Origin: Dehalococcoidia bacterium UBA3254
GTDB lineage: Bacteria > Chloroflexota > Dehalococcoidia > Dehalococcoidales > UBA3254
Assembly: GCA_002362735.1 (NCBI GenBank)
Contig: DEUU01000227.1
Location: 1 to 9,082 of the forward strand
Length of the DNA stretch: 9,082 nucleotides
Reading direction: 5' to 3'
Below are positions 1 to 6,259 of the stretch, piece after piece (position 1 is the first letter of the stretch; every line of letters starts with the position of its first letter). The translations under genes and the position numbers were made by a program. The notes below the pieces were generated by a model, which saw only the letters and a program-made list of their open reading frames with translations, made no database searches and was not told the origin of the DNA.

Positions 1-1
1 G

Positions 2-82
2 AAGAAGACCGGAGCAAGAATCATTAGCTTGTTGGGAATGGAAGATGTTCAGTCGTACGAAAAGGTTCTAATAGGCAGGTGA
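2..82 (+). CDS. C-terminal end of an unidentified protein (5' truncated)
   Basis: The second reading frame is open from the window edge to a TGA at 80-82 and encodes 26 residues ending in YEKVLIGR; the other two plus frames hit stops earlier (25-27 and 69-71). The TGA overlaps the AGGTGA ribosome binding site of the next gene, and only three bases separate it from the next ATG. This is typical of translational coupling in an operon, which is the main reason to accept the frame as coding. The fragment is too short to recognise a family, so the product is unknown. It is presumably co-transcribed with the hydro-lyase subunits. Confidence 0.6.
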   Translation, partial: KKTGARIISLLGMEDVQSYEKVLIGR

Positions 83-85
83 ATC

Positions 86-1354
86 ATGGGCAAGACAATA
101 ACAGAGAAAATACTGGCAAAAGCCGCAGGCAAGTCAGAGGTATCGCCGGGTGAATACCTGGATCAGGTAAGCTCACCTCGTCCCATCATCCTGGGGGATG
201 TCTGGCAAAGGGGCCCCAAACAAATGAAGGAAATGGGCTTTAACCGGGTATTTGATCCAAAGTTGATCGTGTATATTGATGGTCATACCGGCGCTACCGC
301 ATCTCATCAAGCGGGAGCCATCCGGAGGACTTTTCAGGCCTGGTGTAAGGAAATGGGCGTACCGGATGAGAATATCTACCTGGTAGGTAGATCCGGCATT
401 GAACACGTCTTTGCGGCCGAAAAGTGCTTTGCCTTACCCGGAGAGTGTTTCTTCGAGATGGCGGATGGGCACACCCCTACTCTTGGCGCCCTGGGGGCCT
501 TTGCCATTACTCTCTCTTATGGCTCCGGGGAATACCTTATGACAGGGAAGACCTGGATTAAGGTCCCCGAGTCTGCCAAATTCATTATTGATGGCAAGTT
601 ACCGAAGGGAGTGTTTGCCCGGGATGTCTATGAATATATCCTGGGGCAGGTTGGGCCAGGAGGGTGTGCCGGGCAGGTGATGGAGTTTGCAGGCAGTACC
701 GTTGATGCTATGGGTATGGATGCACGCTTTTCTTTATGCACTAATGCCCTCTTCACCGGGGCGTGGACAGCCATCATCAACCCGGACCAAAATACTCTTG
801 ATTATGTCAAGGCGAGAACCAGCGATCCCTTTGAGCCCTTAGTCAGTGACCCCGATGCTCAGTATACCAAAGTGCATAAATTTGATGTGTCCGGCCTGGT
901 GCCGCAAATAGTGCCACCTCCCAAACGCCATATAGTGAAGCCGGTCACCGATTATACAGGCACCTGGGTTAATAGCGGCTTCATCGGCGCCTGTGATAAT
1001 GGCTGGATAGAAGATATGCGGATTGCCGCGAAAATACTTAAGGGTCGAAAGGTCCATCAGGGTGTGATCCTCAACATCACCCCGGGTACTCAAAACATTT
1101 TTAAACAGGCTATGAATGAGGGGCTTATTGATATCTTCCTTGATGCGGGAGCCATTGTGCCAGCACCCTGCTGCGGTATGTGCTGGGGAGCCAACACACC
1201 CCTGGCAGCAGGAGATGTGTGTATCTCCACCGGGACCTGCAACTATCCCGGAAGGATGGGGAGCAGAGAGGCTGAAATTTATGCCGCCAGTTCCGCGACG
1301 GTAGCGGCTTCCTGTGTAGAAGGTAAAATAACAGACCCCAGAACATATTTTTAG
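86..1354 (+). CDS. Aconitase/LeuC-superfamily large subunit with remodelled active site
   Basis: This 422-residue protein is the iron-sulfur subunit of a two-subunit hydro-lyase, the length usual for archaeal-type LeuC/homoaconitase large subunits. The start has an AGGTGA Shine-Dalgarno at 77-82, and the N-terminus (GKTITEKILA) is typical of the family. Conserved: GALGAF (134-139), TGKTWIKVPE, KLPKGVFA, the [4Fe-4S] cysteines C303 (GACDNG) and C363/C366 (CCGMC), the histidine of RSGIEH (H107), D127/H129 and R390 of PGRMG. Changed relative to mitochondrial aconitase, by motif matching from memory: Ser166 is G128, Asn258 is T219, Glu262 is F223, Asn446 and Arg447 are T384 and C385, and SCTNGR reads ACDNGW. 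The cluster is therefore probably intact, but the substrate pocket differs from aconitase, isopropylmalate isomerase and homoaconitase. The partner subunit starts 14 bases downstream. The fold is secure; the substrate and exact reaction are unknown. It is cytoplasmic, and no leucine-pathway gene lies beside it. Confidence 0.9.
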   Translation: MGKTITEKILAKAAGKSEVSPGEYLDQVSSPRPIILGDVWQRGPKQMKEMGFNRVFDPKLIVYIDGHTGATASHQAGAIRRTFQAWCKEMGVPDENIYLVGRSGIEHVFAAEKCFALPGECFFEMADGHTPTLGALGAFAITLSYGSGEYLMTGKTWIKVPESAKFIIDGKLPKGVFARDVYEYILGQVGPGGCAGQVMEFAGSTVDAMGMDARFSLCTNALFTGAWTAIINPDQNTLDYVKARTSDPFEPLVSDPDAQYTKVHKFDVSGLVPQIVPPPKRHIVKPVTDYTGTWVNSGFIGACDNGWIEDMRIAAKILKGRKVHQGVILNITPGTQNIFKQAMNEGLIDIFLDAGAIVPAPCCGMCWGANTPLAAGDVCISTGTCNYPGRMGSREAEIYAASSATVAASCVEGKITDPRTYF

Positions 1355-1368
1355 ATTGAGGTAGATAT

Positions 1369-1905
1369 ATGGAAAATAGATTGAGAGGTAAAGCCTGGGT
1401 ATTTGAGGGATTGCTGGATGTAGATTGGGAGATCTTACCCTTTGATATGTTACGTGAATTAAAAGCCAAGGGAGTGCCTTCCACCTACGAGGCATTAGGT
1501 AAGTACGTGATGACCATGGTAGACCCCGATTTTCCTAAAAAAGTACAGAAGGGAGATTTCATTGTGGCGGGAGAGTGCATGGGCTATGGTCATGACCATG
1601 ATGAAGCCTCCATGGCCATTAAGGGGGCCGGAGTGGCGGCAGTACTCTGTGAATCATCCAACGGCAACTTCCTGAGAAACTGTATTGACCACGGTCTTCC
1701 GGTAATAGAATGCCGTGGTATCAACAATATGGTTAAGCAAGGAGACCGCCTGGAGATAGACTTAAAGGTAGGGAGAGTGAAGAATTTGGAGACAGGGACG
1801 GAGATGCAGTTTCCTCCGGTTCCTGGCTTTCTATTGGAGAAAATCTACGCGGGAGGACTGTATCCCTATCTGGAGCAGCAGGTGAAAGCCGGTAAGATTA
1901 AATAG
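1369..1905 (+). CDS. LeuD-like small (swivel-domain) subunit lacking the Ser-Ser-Arg motif
   Basis: The 178-residue product matches the LeuD/aconitase swivel domain: a LDVDWEILP strand replaces the usual DNIDTDVIIP, followed by DPDFPKKVQKGDFIVAGE (52-69), AIKGAGVAAVL (83-93), RNCIDHGLPVIEC (103-115) and a C-terminal FLLEKIYAGGLYPYL. The start has GAGG eight bases upstream and lies 14 bases after the large subunit, so the two genes form an operon and presumably a heterodimer. The key anomaly is at the family signature GxGSSREHA, which reads GYGHDHDEA (72-80). In aconitase the first Ser is the catalytic base (Ser642) and the Arg (Arg644) contacts the substrate. Here these positions are H75 and H77, with D76 between. 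The following SFARIFYRN segment is also altered (SSNGNFLRN). Either another residue acts as base or the complex does different chemistry. It could be labelled 3-isopropylmalate dehydratase small subunit by homology alone, and I would not trust that name. Confidence 0.88.
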   Translation: MENRLRGKAWVFEGLLDVDWEILPFDMLRELKAKGVPSTYEALGKYVMTMVDPDFPKKVQKGDFIVAGECMGYGHDHDEASMAIKGAGVAAVLCESSNGNFLRNCIDHGLPVIECRGINNMVKQGDRLEIDLKVGRVKNLETGTEMQFPPVPGFLLEKIYAGGLYPYLEQQVKAGKIK

Positions 1906-2053
1906 ATGCTTTTTTTATTCACCCGGATCCCAAATGCTCACTACCAGGCCCGGCCTGAGAGCCGCAAGAATTATTTTAAACAATTCAATTACACAAGCCT
2001 GGCATTACTAATTGCTAGAACTTGGGCTAAAAGACTCTAAATAATGGGATATA
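1906..2053. other. Convergent intergenic gap, 148 bases, no gene
   Basis: This gap separates the plus-strand hydro-lyase genes from the minus-strand decarboxylase gene, so both transcripts should end here. It contains a run of seven T just after the small-subunit stop (1910-1916) without a clear stem before it, and a compact GC-rich hairpin at 1945-1957. No convincing open frame is seen. Confidence 0.6.
1945..1957. terminator. Short GC-rich palindrome, possible bidirectional terminator
   Basis: CAGGCC and GGCCTG flank a single C, giving at least a five-pair stem with a three-base loop. It lies between two converging genes, the expected place for a terminator. No T-run follows directly on either strand; on the plus strand a loose TTATTTT begins 14 bases later. 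A classical intrinsic terminator is therefore unproven. Confidence 0.3.
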
Positions 2054-3607
2054 TCACTTTACGACCATCTCTATCAGGTGCGGACCGGGTTCTGCCAGAG
2101 CTCCTTTTAGCTCCTTCTCCAATTCGTGAGTATTACTGACCGAAGCAGCAGGGACGCCGAGACCTCGAGATACATCCATCCAATTGACTTCTGGATTATT
2201 CAACTCTAGTAGGCTGGAGAGGTTAGGTCCGATAGAGGTAACCCCCATTCTGCCCAACCCGCCTTTTAAGACACCATACCTTTTATTGGCACAGATTAAG
2301 ACGGTGATGTTTAAGGATTCACGGGCAGCAGACCATAAAGCCTGGATAGAAAACAAAGCGCTGCCGTCGGCCTGGTAATCTATCACCGGTCTATCAGGAC
2401 AGGCCATGGCTACCCCAACAGTACAAGGCAATCCCCAGCCTACAGCCGCTCCTGCCTGTGTCAAATAAGTACAATGTGGTAAGGCGGCAGTCAGAGGATA
2501 GTAAGGAACAGAGGTGGTAACACCCTCATCTACAATCACGGCATTCTCGGGTTGTAGCGCCGCCAGAGTAAGGCTAATATTCAGGGGAGATAATTCTCCA
2601 TCTGGGACTTGAGGACGCTTTACCTCAGAGACAATCCCGGAAGAGACCTTAGAAAACGGAGGAGCCTTTAGTATTTCAGCTATTAGATCCAGTATCTCCT
2701 CGATGTTCTGTTTGTTATTATTCAGCAACATCTTTTTCTGACCGTCTTTCAGCAGATAACTTTCAAAGCCCTTGATGCCAAAGGAGGTGACCGGTTCCTC
2801 ACAATCTACCATTAATACCGCTTCATATTGAGATAACAGCTTGATTGCCTCTTCAGTCATAACAGGAAGCCGGGTTACATCCGGTAAACCCACTCCTCTT
2901 TCAATAAAGGAAGGAAAGGTATCCATAAGCAGGTCACAGCCAGTTACCGCCTTAATTCGGGCGGCAGACTTCAAACATGGCTCGCGCAAGGCTTTGCCAC
3001 CCAGTAACAGGGCAGTTTTACGTTGATTTAAAAGAAACCTGGCCGCCTTCTCAATTATGTCATTATCAACCGGATCAAAAGAGAAGCGGGGTTTGGCTAT
3101 TTTAGAGTTGGTAGATTCAGTCCACTGCAGGTTGTTAGGGATAATTAAAGAGGCTACCCCTCCGTATCCGGTAGCCGCGATAGCCTCGGCAGCATCCTGA
3201 GACAGGGTCTCACTGGAGAGACTGGTTTTACACCAGAGGGATACGGTTCTGGCCAGACTCTCAATATCCATCTGGGTACCGCATTCAATGTTTCGCTGCC
3301 AGGTAGCAGTATCACCGATAAAATTGAGGACCGGACTTCTGGCTTTAGAGGCATTTTGAAGATGGGCCGTACCATTGGCTAAACCGACTCCAAGGTGCAA
3401 TAAAGTTAAAGCTGGTTTATCGAGCATCCGGCCGTATCCGTCGGCAGCTCCGGTGCAGATACCTTCGTTCAAGCAGAGAACGGGTTTAAGGTCGGATCTG
3501 CTATCCATGGCTATGGCCAGGGGAAGCTCCGTGGTGCCAGGGTTGGCAAAGCATACTTTTATTCCGGCTCCAGATACAGTATCTAAAAGCAACTCAGCGC
3601 CATTCAT
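2054..3607 (-). CDS. Benzoylformate-decarboxylase-like ThDP-dependent 2-oxoacid decarboxylase
   Basis: This 517-residue protein has the three-domain layout of the thiamin diphosphate decarboxylase/acetolactate synthase family. ANPGTTELP (21-29) and the cofactor-activating Glu E48 (LNEGIC) lie in the N-terminal PYR domain. The ThDP/metal motif begins at ADGS (413-416, usually GDGS) and ends near N441. Several stretches recall Pseudomonas MdlC: NPGTTELP for NPGSNELP, LH (70-71) matching BFD His70, ENAVIVDEGVTTS, and IQALWSAA. Acetolactate synthase lacks that His, so decarboxylation of a 2-oxo acid to an aldehyde is more likely than acetolactate synthesis. BFD Ser26 corresponds to T25, and I see no counterpart of BFD His281, so benzoylformate itself is doubtful. 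ATG 3607 is chosen because AAGGAG sits seven bases upstream. The gene follows the LarA-like gene by 28 bases, probably as a two-gene operon. The protein is cytoplasmic; the substrate is unknown. Confidence 0.85.
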   Translation of the reverse strand: MNGAELLLDTVSGAGIKVCFANPGTTELPLAIAMDSRSDLKPVLCLNEGICTGAADGYGRMLDKPALTLLHLGVGLANGTAHLQNASKARSPVLNFIGDTATWQRNIECGTQMDIESLARTVSLWCKTSLSSETLSQDAAEAIAATGYGGVASLIIPNNLQWTESTNSKIAKPRFSFDPVDNDIIEKAARFLLNQRKTALLLGGKALREPCLKSAARIKAVTGCDLLMDTFPSFIERGVGLPDVTRLPVMTEEAIKLLSQYEAVLMVDCEEPVTSFGIKGFESYLLKDGQKKMLLNNNKQNIEEILDLIAEILKAPPFSKVSSGIVSEVKRPQVPDGELSPLNISLTLAALQPENAVIVDEGVTTSVPYYPLTAALPHCTYLTQAGAAVGWGLPCTVGVAMACPDRPVIDYQADGSALFSIQALWSAARESLNITVLICANKRYGVLKGGLGRMGVTSIGPNLSSLLELNNPEVNWMDVSRGLGVPAASVSNTHELEKELKGALAEPGPHLIEMVVK

Positions 3608-3635
3608 GATTTTACTCCTTTACCCTTTGTCTGCA

Positions 3636-4859
3636 TTACTCCCGGGGCCACAACTGGATGTCCCCGTTGGGATAGACGCCAACCTCAGCCTTATCTCCAT
3701 GGTCCTTCTGAAGAATCTTTAATACATCTTCCCATTTATTAACTGCTATTACCTTTGGGGAGTTTTCAATGTACCCTAACCCCGCTAAATCCGGATATTC
3801 ATTATAGACGATGATGCGATTGACATGCGGTGGGATAGGGATTTGCATTCTCATTTTAGCGGATACCAGATTGCCCCAGGGACCTACCAGGTAATGGACT
3901 ACCTGGCCTGCTGGAGAATTACAAATTATGACTAAATCCCCTCCCTCTTTATTGAGAGAGGAATACATGGCACCCACACCGGAAGCAGCTTCAGTAATCT
4001 TGGTATAAACATTATAAATTACGATATCCTTATTGCGCGTCCTTTCCGTAAAGTAATGAGTTTTAGCCTCCTGGACACCGGCATCATGAGACAGATTAAG
4101 GTCACCGGCAAACAGGGCACAGGTGTCCCCCCATCCGTTAAGGAGACCTTCAATATTAAAGTCCAGATGGGCAAAGCTTGCAGCTTCAGACATATCCAGA
4201 GGGACCGGGTTTCGATCATAATGAGGTTTATCTTCTGCGGCACAAGGTAGCGTATGGTTATAGACAATGGTCTCCCGGGAAGCAACTCCTGGCAGAATCA
4301 TCTTGCCCCCTCCGCTGAAGACCGCAAACAGATGCGGGGTAATCGAGCCAATGCTTATCTTGAAGTCGCACTGAACGAATTCTGAGTTAAGAAAGATTTT
4401 ATTACCCCGGCTGGTGGTACCGACATAGGTACAGGCATCAAAGGGATTATGATTATAGCATCTAAACCTTCCTGGTATATCCGGTCCCAGTTTCTTGACA
4501 AAGTCTTCCCTGTTCATGGTGCCATGGGTACCATTAGCGGCCATAAAGCGAATGCTGCCGTCAGGAATACCCGCTTCAGCCAATTCCTCCAGGATGGGGG
4601 GTACCATTCGGTATGCCCGGGTAGGTCGATGAATATCATCAAAGATAATCACCACCTCTTTCTTCCCCTTAGCCAATTCTCTAATCCTGGGAGTACCTAT
4701 GGGATGGGTGATCGTTTCTTTAATCTGGCTGTCAGTCAGGGCAGGACGGTTATACCCGGCAAAGTTACGGACATCTAGGTGCCAGTTCTCAGGTAAAGGT
4801 AGATCCAGTTCTCTGGGGCCGTGCCAGAACAATTGTGGTAATTTAATTCCGTTACTCAT
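3636..4859 (-). CDS. LarA-family nickel-pincer 2-hydroxyacid racemase/epimerase
   Basis: The 407-residue product belongs to the lactate racemase (LarA, DUF2088) family, which uses a covalently bound nickel-pincer nucleotide to epimerise 2-hydroxy acids by hydride transfer. Motifs run in the expected order: FDDIHRPTR (73-81, R78 matching LarA Arg75), NGTHGTM (109-115, H112 matching the catalytic His108), TPHLFAVFSGGGK (174-186, H176 matching His174 and K186 matching the pincer-bearing Lys184), ILPG (188-191) and YNH (200-202, H202 matching the nickel ligand His200). The catalytic set therefore appears complete. ATG 4859 has AGGAG six bases upstream. No larB, larC or larE cofactor-synthesis gene is in the window, so maturation must be encoded elsewhere. 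Being followed directly by a 2-oxoacid decarboxylase suggests that the pair handles one 2-hydroxy/2-oxo acid carbon skeleton. LarA homologues act on several hydroxy acids besides lactate, so the substrate is open. Confidence 0.88.
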   Translation of the reverse strand: MSNGIKLPQLFWHGPRELDLPLPENWHLDVRNFAGYNRPALTDSQIKETITHPIGTPRIRELAKGKKEVVIIFDDIHRPTRAYRMVPPILEELAEAGIPDGSIRFMAANGTHGTMNREDFVKKLGPDIPGRFRCYNHNPFDACTYVGTTSRGNKIFLNSEFVQCDFKISIGSITPHLFAVFSGGGKMILPGVASRETIVYNHTLPCAAEDKPHYDRNPVPLDMSEAASFAHLDFNIEGLLNGWGDTCALFAGDLNLSHDAGVQEAKTHYFTERTRNKDIVIYNVYTKITEAASGVGAMYSSLNKEGGDLVIICNSPAGQVVHYLVGPWGNLVSAKMRMQIPIPPHVNRIIVYNEYPDLAGLGYIENSPKVIAVNKWEDVLKILQKDHGDKAEVGVYPNGDIQLWPRE

Positions 4860-5027
4860 CTCTTTCTCCTACTAAACGCAGTTTTCAATACCTGATCTAG
4901 ATTTGTAATAATATATCTTATTACTTTTTGGAGAGATTGAATATTCTAAATAAATGAATACCAACTGGTGATATATTCTTCCAGTTTTTAGCCCCGCCTG
5001 GTAAAGAAGAATTGTCCGACTTGTTTA
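4860..5027. other. AT-rich intergenic gap between GRE activase and larA-like gene
   Basis: The 168 bases are clearly richer in A+T than the flanking genes and contain no credible open frame. The gap is long enough to hold a terminator for the GRE operon and a promoter for the larA-like/decarboxylase pair. I see TATATT- and TATTAT-like hexamers on the minus strand (around 4908-4922) but no matching -35 box at proper spacing. An inverted repeat is listed separately. Confidence 0.5.
4963..4986. repeat. Inverted repeat AACTGG/CCAGTT, 12-base loop
   Basis: Six perfectly complementary bases (4963-4968 with 4981-4986) enclose an AT-rich loop. It lies 42 bases beyond the activase stop. On the plus strand it is followed by a T-rich stretch, but no plus-strand gene needs terminating; on the minus strand no T-run follows. 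It could be a weak operon-end structure or an operator. Confidence 0.3.
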
Positions 5028-5945
5028 TTATCCACCAATCGTAGTTTCTAATCCATACTCCTGAAGCTGTTTTTCAAACTGTTTGATTACATCTTCATCA
5101 AGCATTCCAGCGTTCCAGAAACGACGCTTACTACCGAGCATCGTGTACTTGGATTTAGCATAGTTATGGTAAGGCAGAATGTCAACAGCTTTGACACCTA
5201 TTGCGACGGCAAACTCGGCAAGCTTGTCGAAAAACTCTTTTGTATCGTTGACTCCAGGCACGAGAGGTATTCTAAATCTGATATTCCCAGACTGAGCAAT
5301 CTTCCGGGCATTCTCCAGGATAATCTTGTTAGATACGCCAGTTACCTTCTGATGAATTGTATCGTCCATCTGCTTTAAATCGAAAAGAAATAAGTCTGTG
5401 CAGGGAATTACTTTTTCTATATCTTTCGCCGAACAATAGCCACTGGTTTCGACACAGGTATGGATTTTTTTCTCCTTTGCCGCCTTGAGCAAGCCAGCGG
5501 TAAAATCGGCTTGAAACAAAGGTTCGCCTCCAGAGATGGTCATGCCGCCACCATCTACATAGAACGGGATATCTCTCTCAACTTCGCCGATGACCTCTGA
5601 GACCGTCATCGTTTCACCGACCTTAGTTAAAGCTCCGTAAGGGCAAACATCAGCACATTTCAAACAGGAGCTCATTAAACACAATTTCCGGTTGATGCGA
5701 GTATCGGACTTTAAATTAATGGCTTCAGGCACAGGACACACGGTTAGACATTTACCATCGAATTTACACTTAGCTTTGTCAAAGTACAGTTCAGGCTTTG
5801 GATTCCAGGTTTCAGGACTGTGGCACCAGCGGCAGCGCATCCCACACCCCTTCATAAATACGGTAGTCCTGATTCCCGGGCCATCATTAATCGAAAACCT
5901 TTCGACGAGGGCTACTATCCCAGTTATCATCCTGGTCAACACCAA
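5028..5945 (-). CDS. Glycyl radical enzyme activase (radical SAM) with inserted ferredoxin domain
   Basis: This enzyme uses S-adenosylmethionine and a [4Fe-4S] cluster to abstract hydrogen from the glycine of its partner GRE. Numbering from the TTG at 5945 (305 residues): the activase signature FSINDGPGIRTTVF (17-30), the radical-SAM CxxxCxxC (C34, C38, C41), the SAM-binding ISGGEP (137-142) and C-terminal ILPYHNYAKSKY (256-267). Between C41 and SGGEP lies a ferredoxin-like insertion, as in activases of eliminase and decarboxylase-type GREs. Its first site reads CxxDxxCxxxCP (C60, D63, C66, C70), with Asp where the second Cys is usual. The second reads C-x4-C-x2-C-x3-CP (C89, C94, C97, C101). 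A TGA lies immediately upstream of TTG 5945; GTG 5942, TTG 5939 and ATG 5930 follow in frame. ATG 5930 gives the most family-like N-terminus (MITGIVALVERFS), with only a weak GGTG before it. The partner is most likely the GRE encoded upstream. Confidence 0.92.
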   Translation of the reverse strand: MVLTRMITGIVALVERFSINDGPGIRTTVFMKGCGMRCRWCHSPETWNPKPELYFDKAKCKFDGKCLTVCPVPEAINLKSDTRINRKLCLMSSCLKCADVCPYGALTKVGETMTVSEVIGEVERDIPFYVDGGGMTISGGEPLFQADFTAGLLKAAKEKKIHTCVETSGYCSAKDIEKVIPCTDLFLFDLKQMDDTIHQKVTGVSNKIILENARKIAQSGNIRFRIPLVPGVNDTKEFFDKLAEFAVAIGVKAVDILPYHNYAKSKYTMLGSKRRFWNAGMLDEDVIKQFEKQLQEYGLETTIGG

Positions 5946-5981
5946 TCACAAATTATTACCAGCTTAAAAAGTTGCTCAGAC

Positions 5982-6029
5982 AGCACTCCCGGTATAACAA
6001 CGGGAGTTACGAAGTCGAGAGTGCTCGAC
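5982..6029 (-). promoter_or_regulatory. Overlapping inverted repeats before activase gene; possible RNA switch or processing site
   Basis: The 98-base gap between the small gene and the activase gene carries two hairpins. One pairs 5985-5991 with 6001-6007 (seven pairs, nine-base loop). The other pairs 6014-6019 with 6024-6029 (six pairs, four-base loop). A third pairing, 5982-5988 with 6019-6025 (AGCACTC/GAGTGCT, seven pairs), uses arms of both and excludes them. Mutually exclusive stems are the layout of attenuators, but a simple mRNA stability or processing element setting activase level below GRE level is equally possible. Folding energies were not calculated. Confidence 0.4.
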
Positions 6030-6043
6030 CTTCTCCTCTCGGG

Positions 6044-6232
6044 TTAATCACGTTTTTCTGAAGATAAGCTATCCTTTTGCACAACACCCGGGGGAAGATC
6101 CTTCCGGCTCACGGGTTTAGAAAACCAGTTGACTCCCCCCTTGGAATCCTGTTCACTCCAGATCAAATTACCATCTTTACCTTCGGGTACTTTGTCACTG
6201 GGTATAAAATATTTTTTAATTTCATTAATCAT
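6044..6232 (-). CDS. Small 62-residue cysteine-free protein between GRE and activase
   Basis: I do not recognise this protein. It is 62 residues, charged and probably soluble, with no Cys, no signal peptide and no membrane segment. The N-terminal half is MINEIKKYFIPSDKVPEG; the centre has two Trp (W25 and W35) around a Gly-Gly pair, in NLIWSEQ and GGVNWFSKP; the tail DSLSSEKRD looks disordered. It is judged a real gene because its ATG follows a good Shine-Dalgarno (GAAAGGGG) nine bases away and because it starts 27 bases after the GRE stop on the same strand. Some GREs have small accessory subunits (BssB and BssC of benzylsuccinate synthase, the small subunit of hydroxyphenylacetate decarboxylase), but those I know bind iron-sulfur clusters through cysteines, which are absent here. 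It may be a GRE-associated subunit or stabiliser of a different type; this is inference from position. Confidence 0.65.
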   Translation of the reverse strand: MINEIKKYFIPSDKVPEGKDGNLIWSEQDSKGGVNWFSKPVSRKDLPPGVVQKDSLSSEKRD

Positions 6233-6241
6233 ATGTTAAAA

Positions 6242-6249
6242 CCCCTTTC
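6242..6249 (-). promoter_or_regulatory. Shine-Dalgarno GAAAGGGG of the 62-residue gene
   Basis: On the minus strand GAAAGGGG ends nine bases before ATG 6232. It supports translation of the small frame directly downstream of the GRE and argues that the frame is not a chance opening. Confidence 0.6.
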
Positions 6250-6259
6250 ACCTAATTTT

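Noticed and set aside
839..1495. 218-codon minus-strand open frame across the large-subunit 3' end
   Set aside because: It is antisense to a strongly conserved aconitase-family gene and reads across the junction with the small subunit. The protein has no recognisable family features and a low-complexity, Pro/Gly/Arg-rich look typical of shadow frames.
86..1905. Annotation as leuCD (leucine biosynthesis)
   Set aside because: Family membership holds, but the SSREH, SNRN and DSHT motifs are altered and no leuA or leuB is adjacent, so the isopropylmalate role is not supported.
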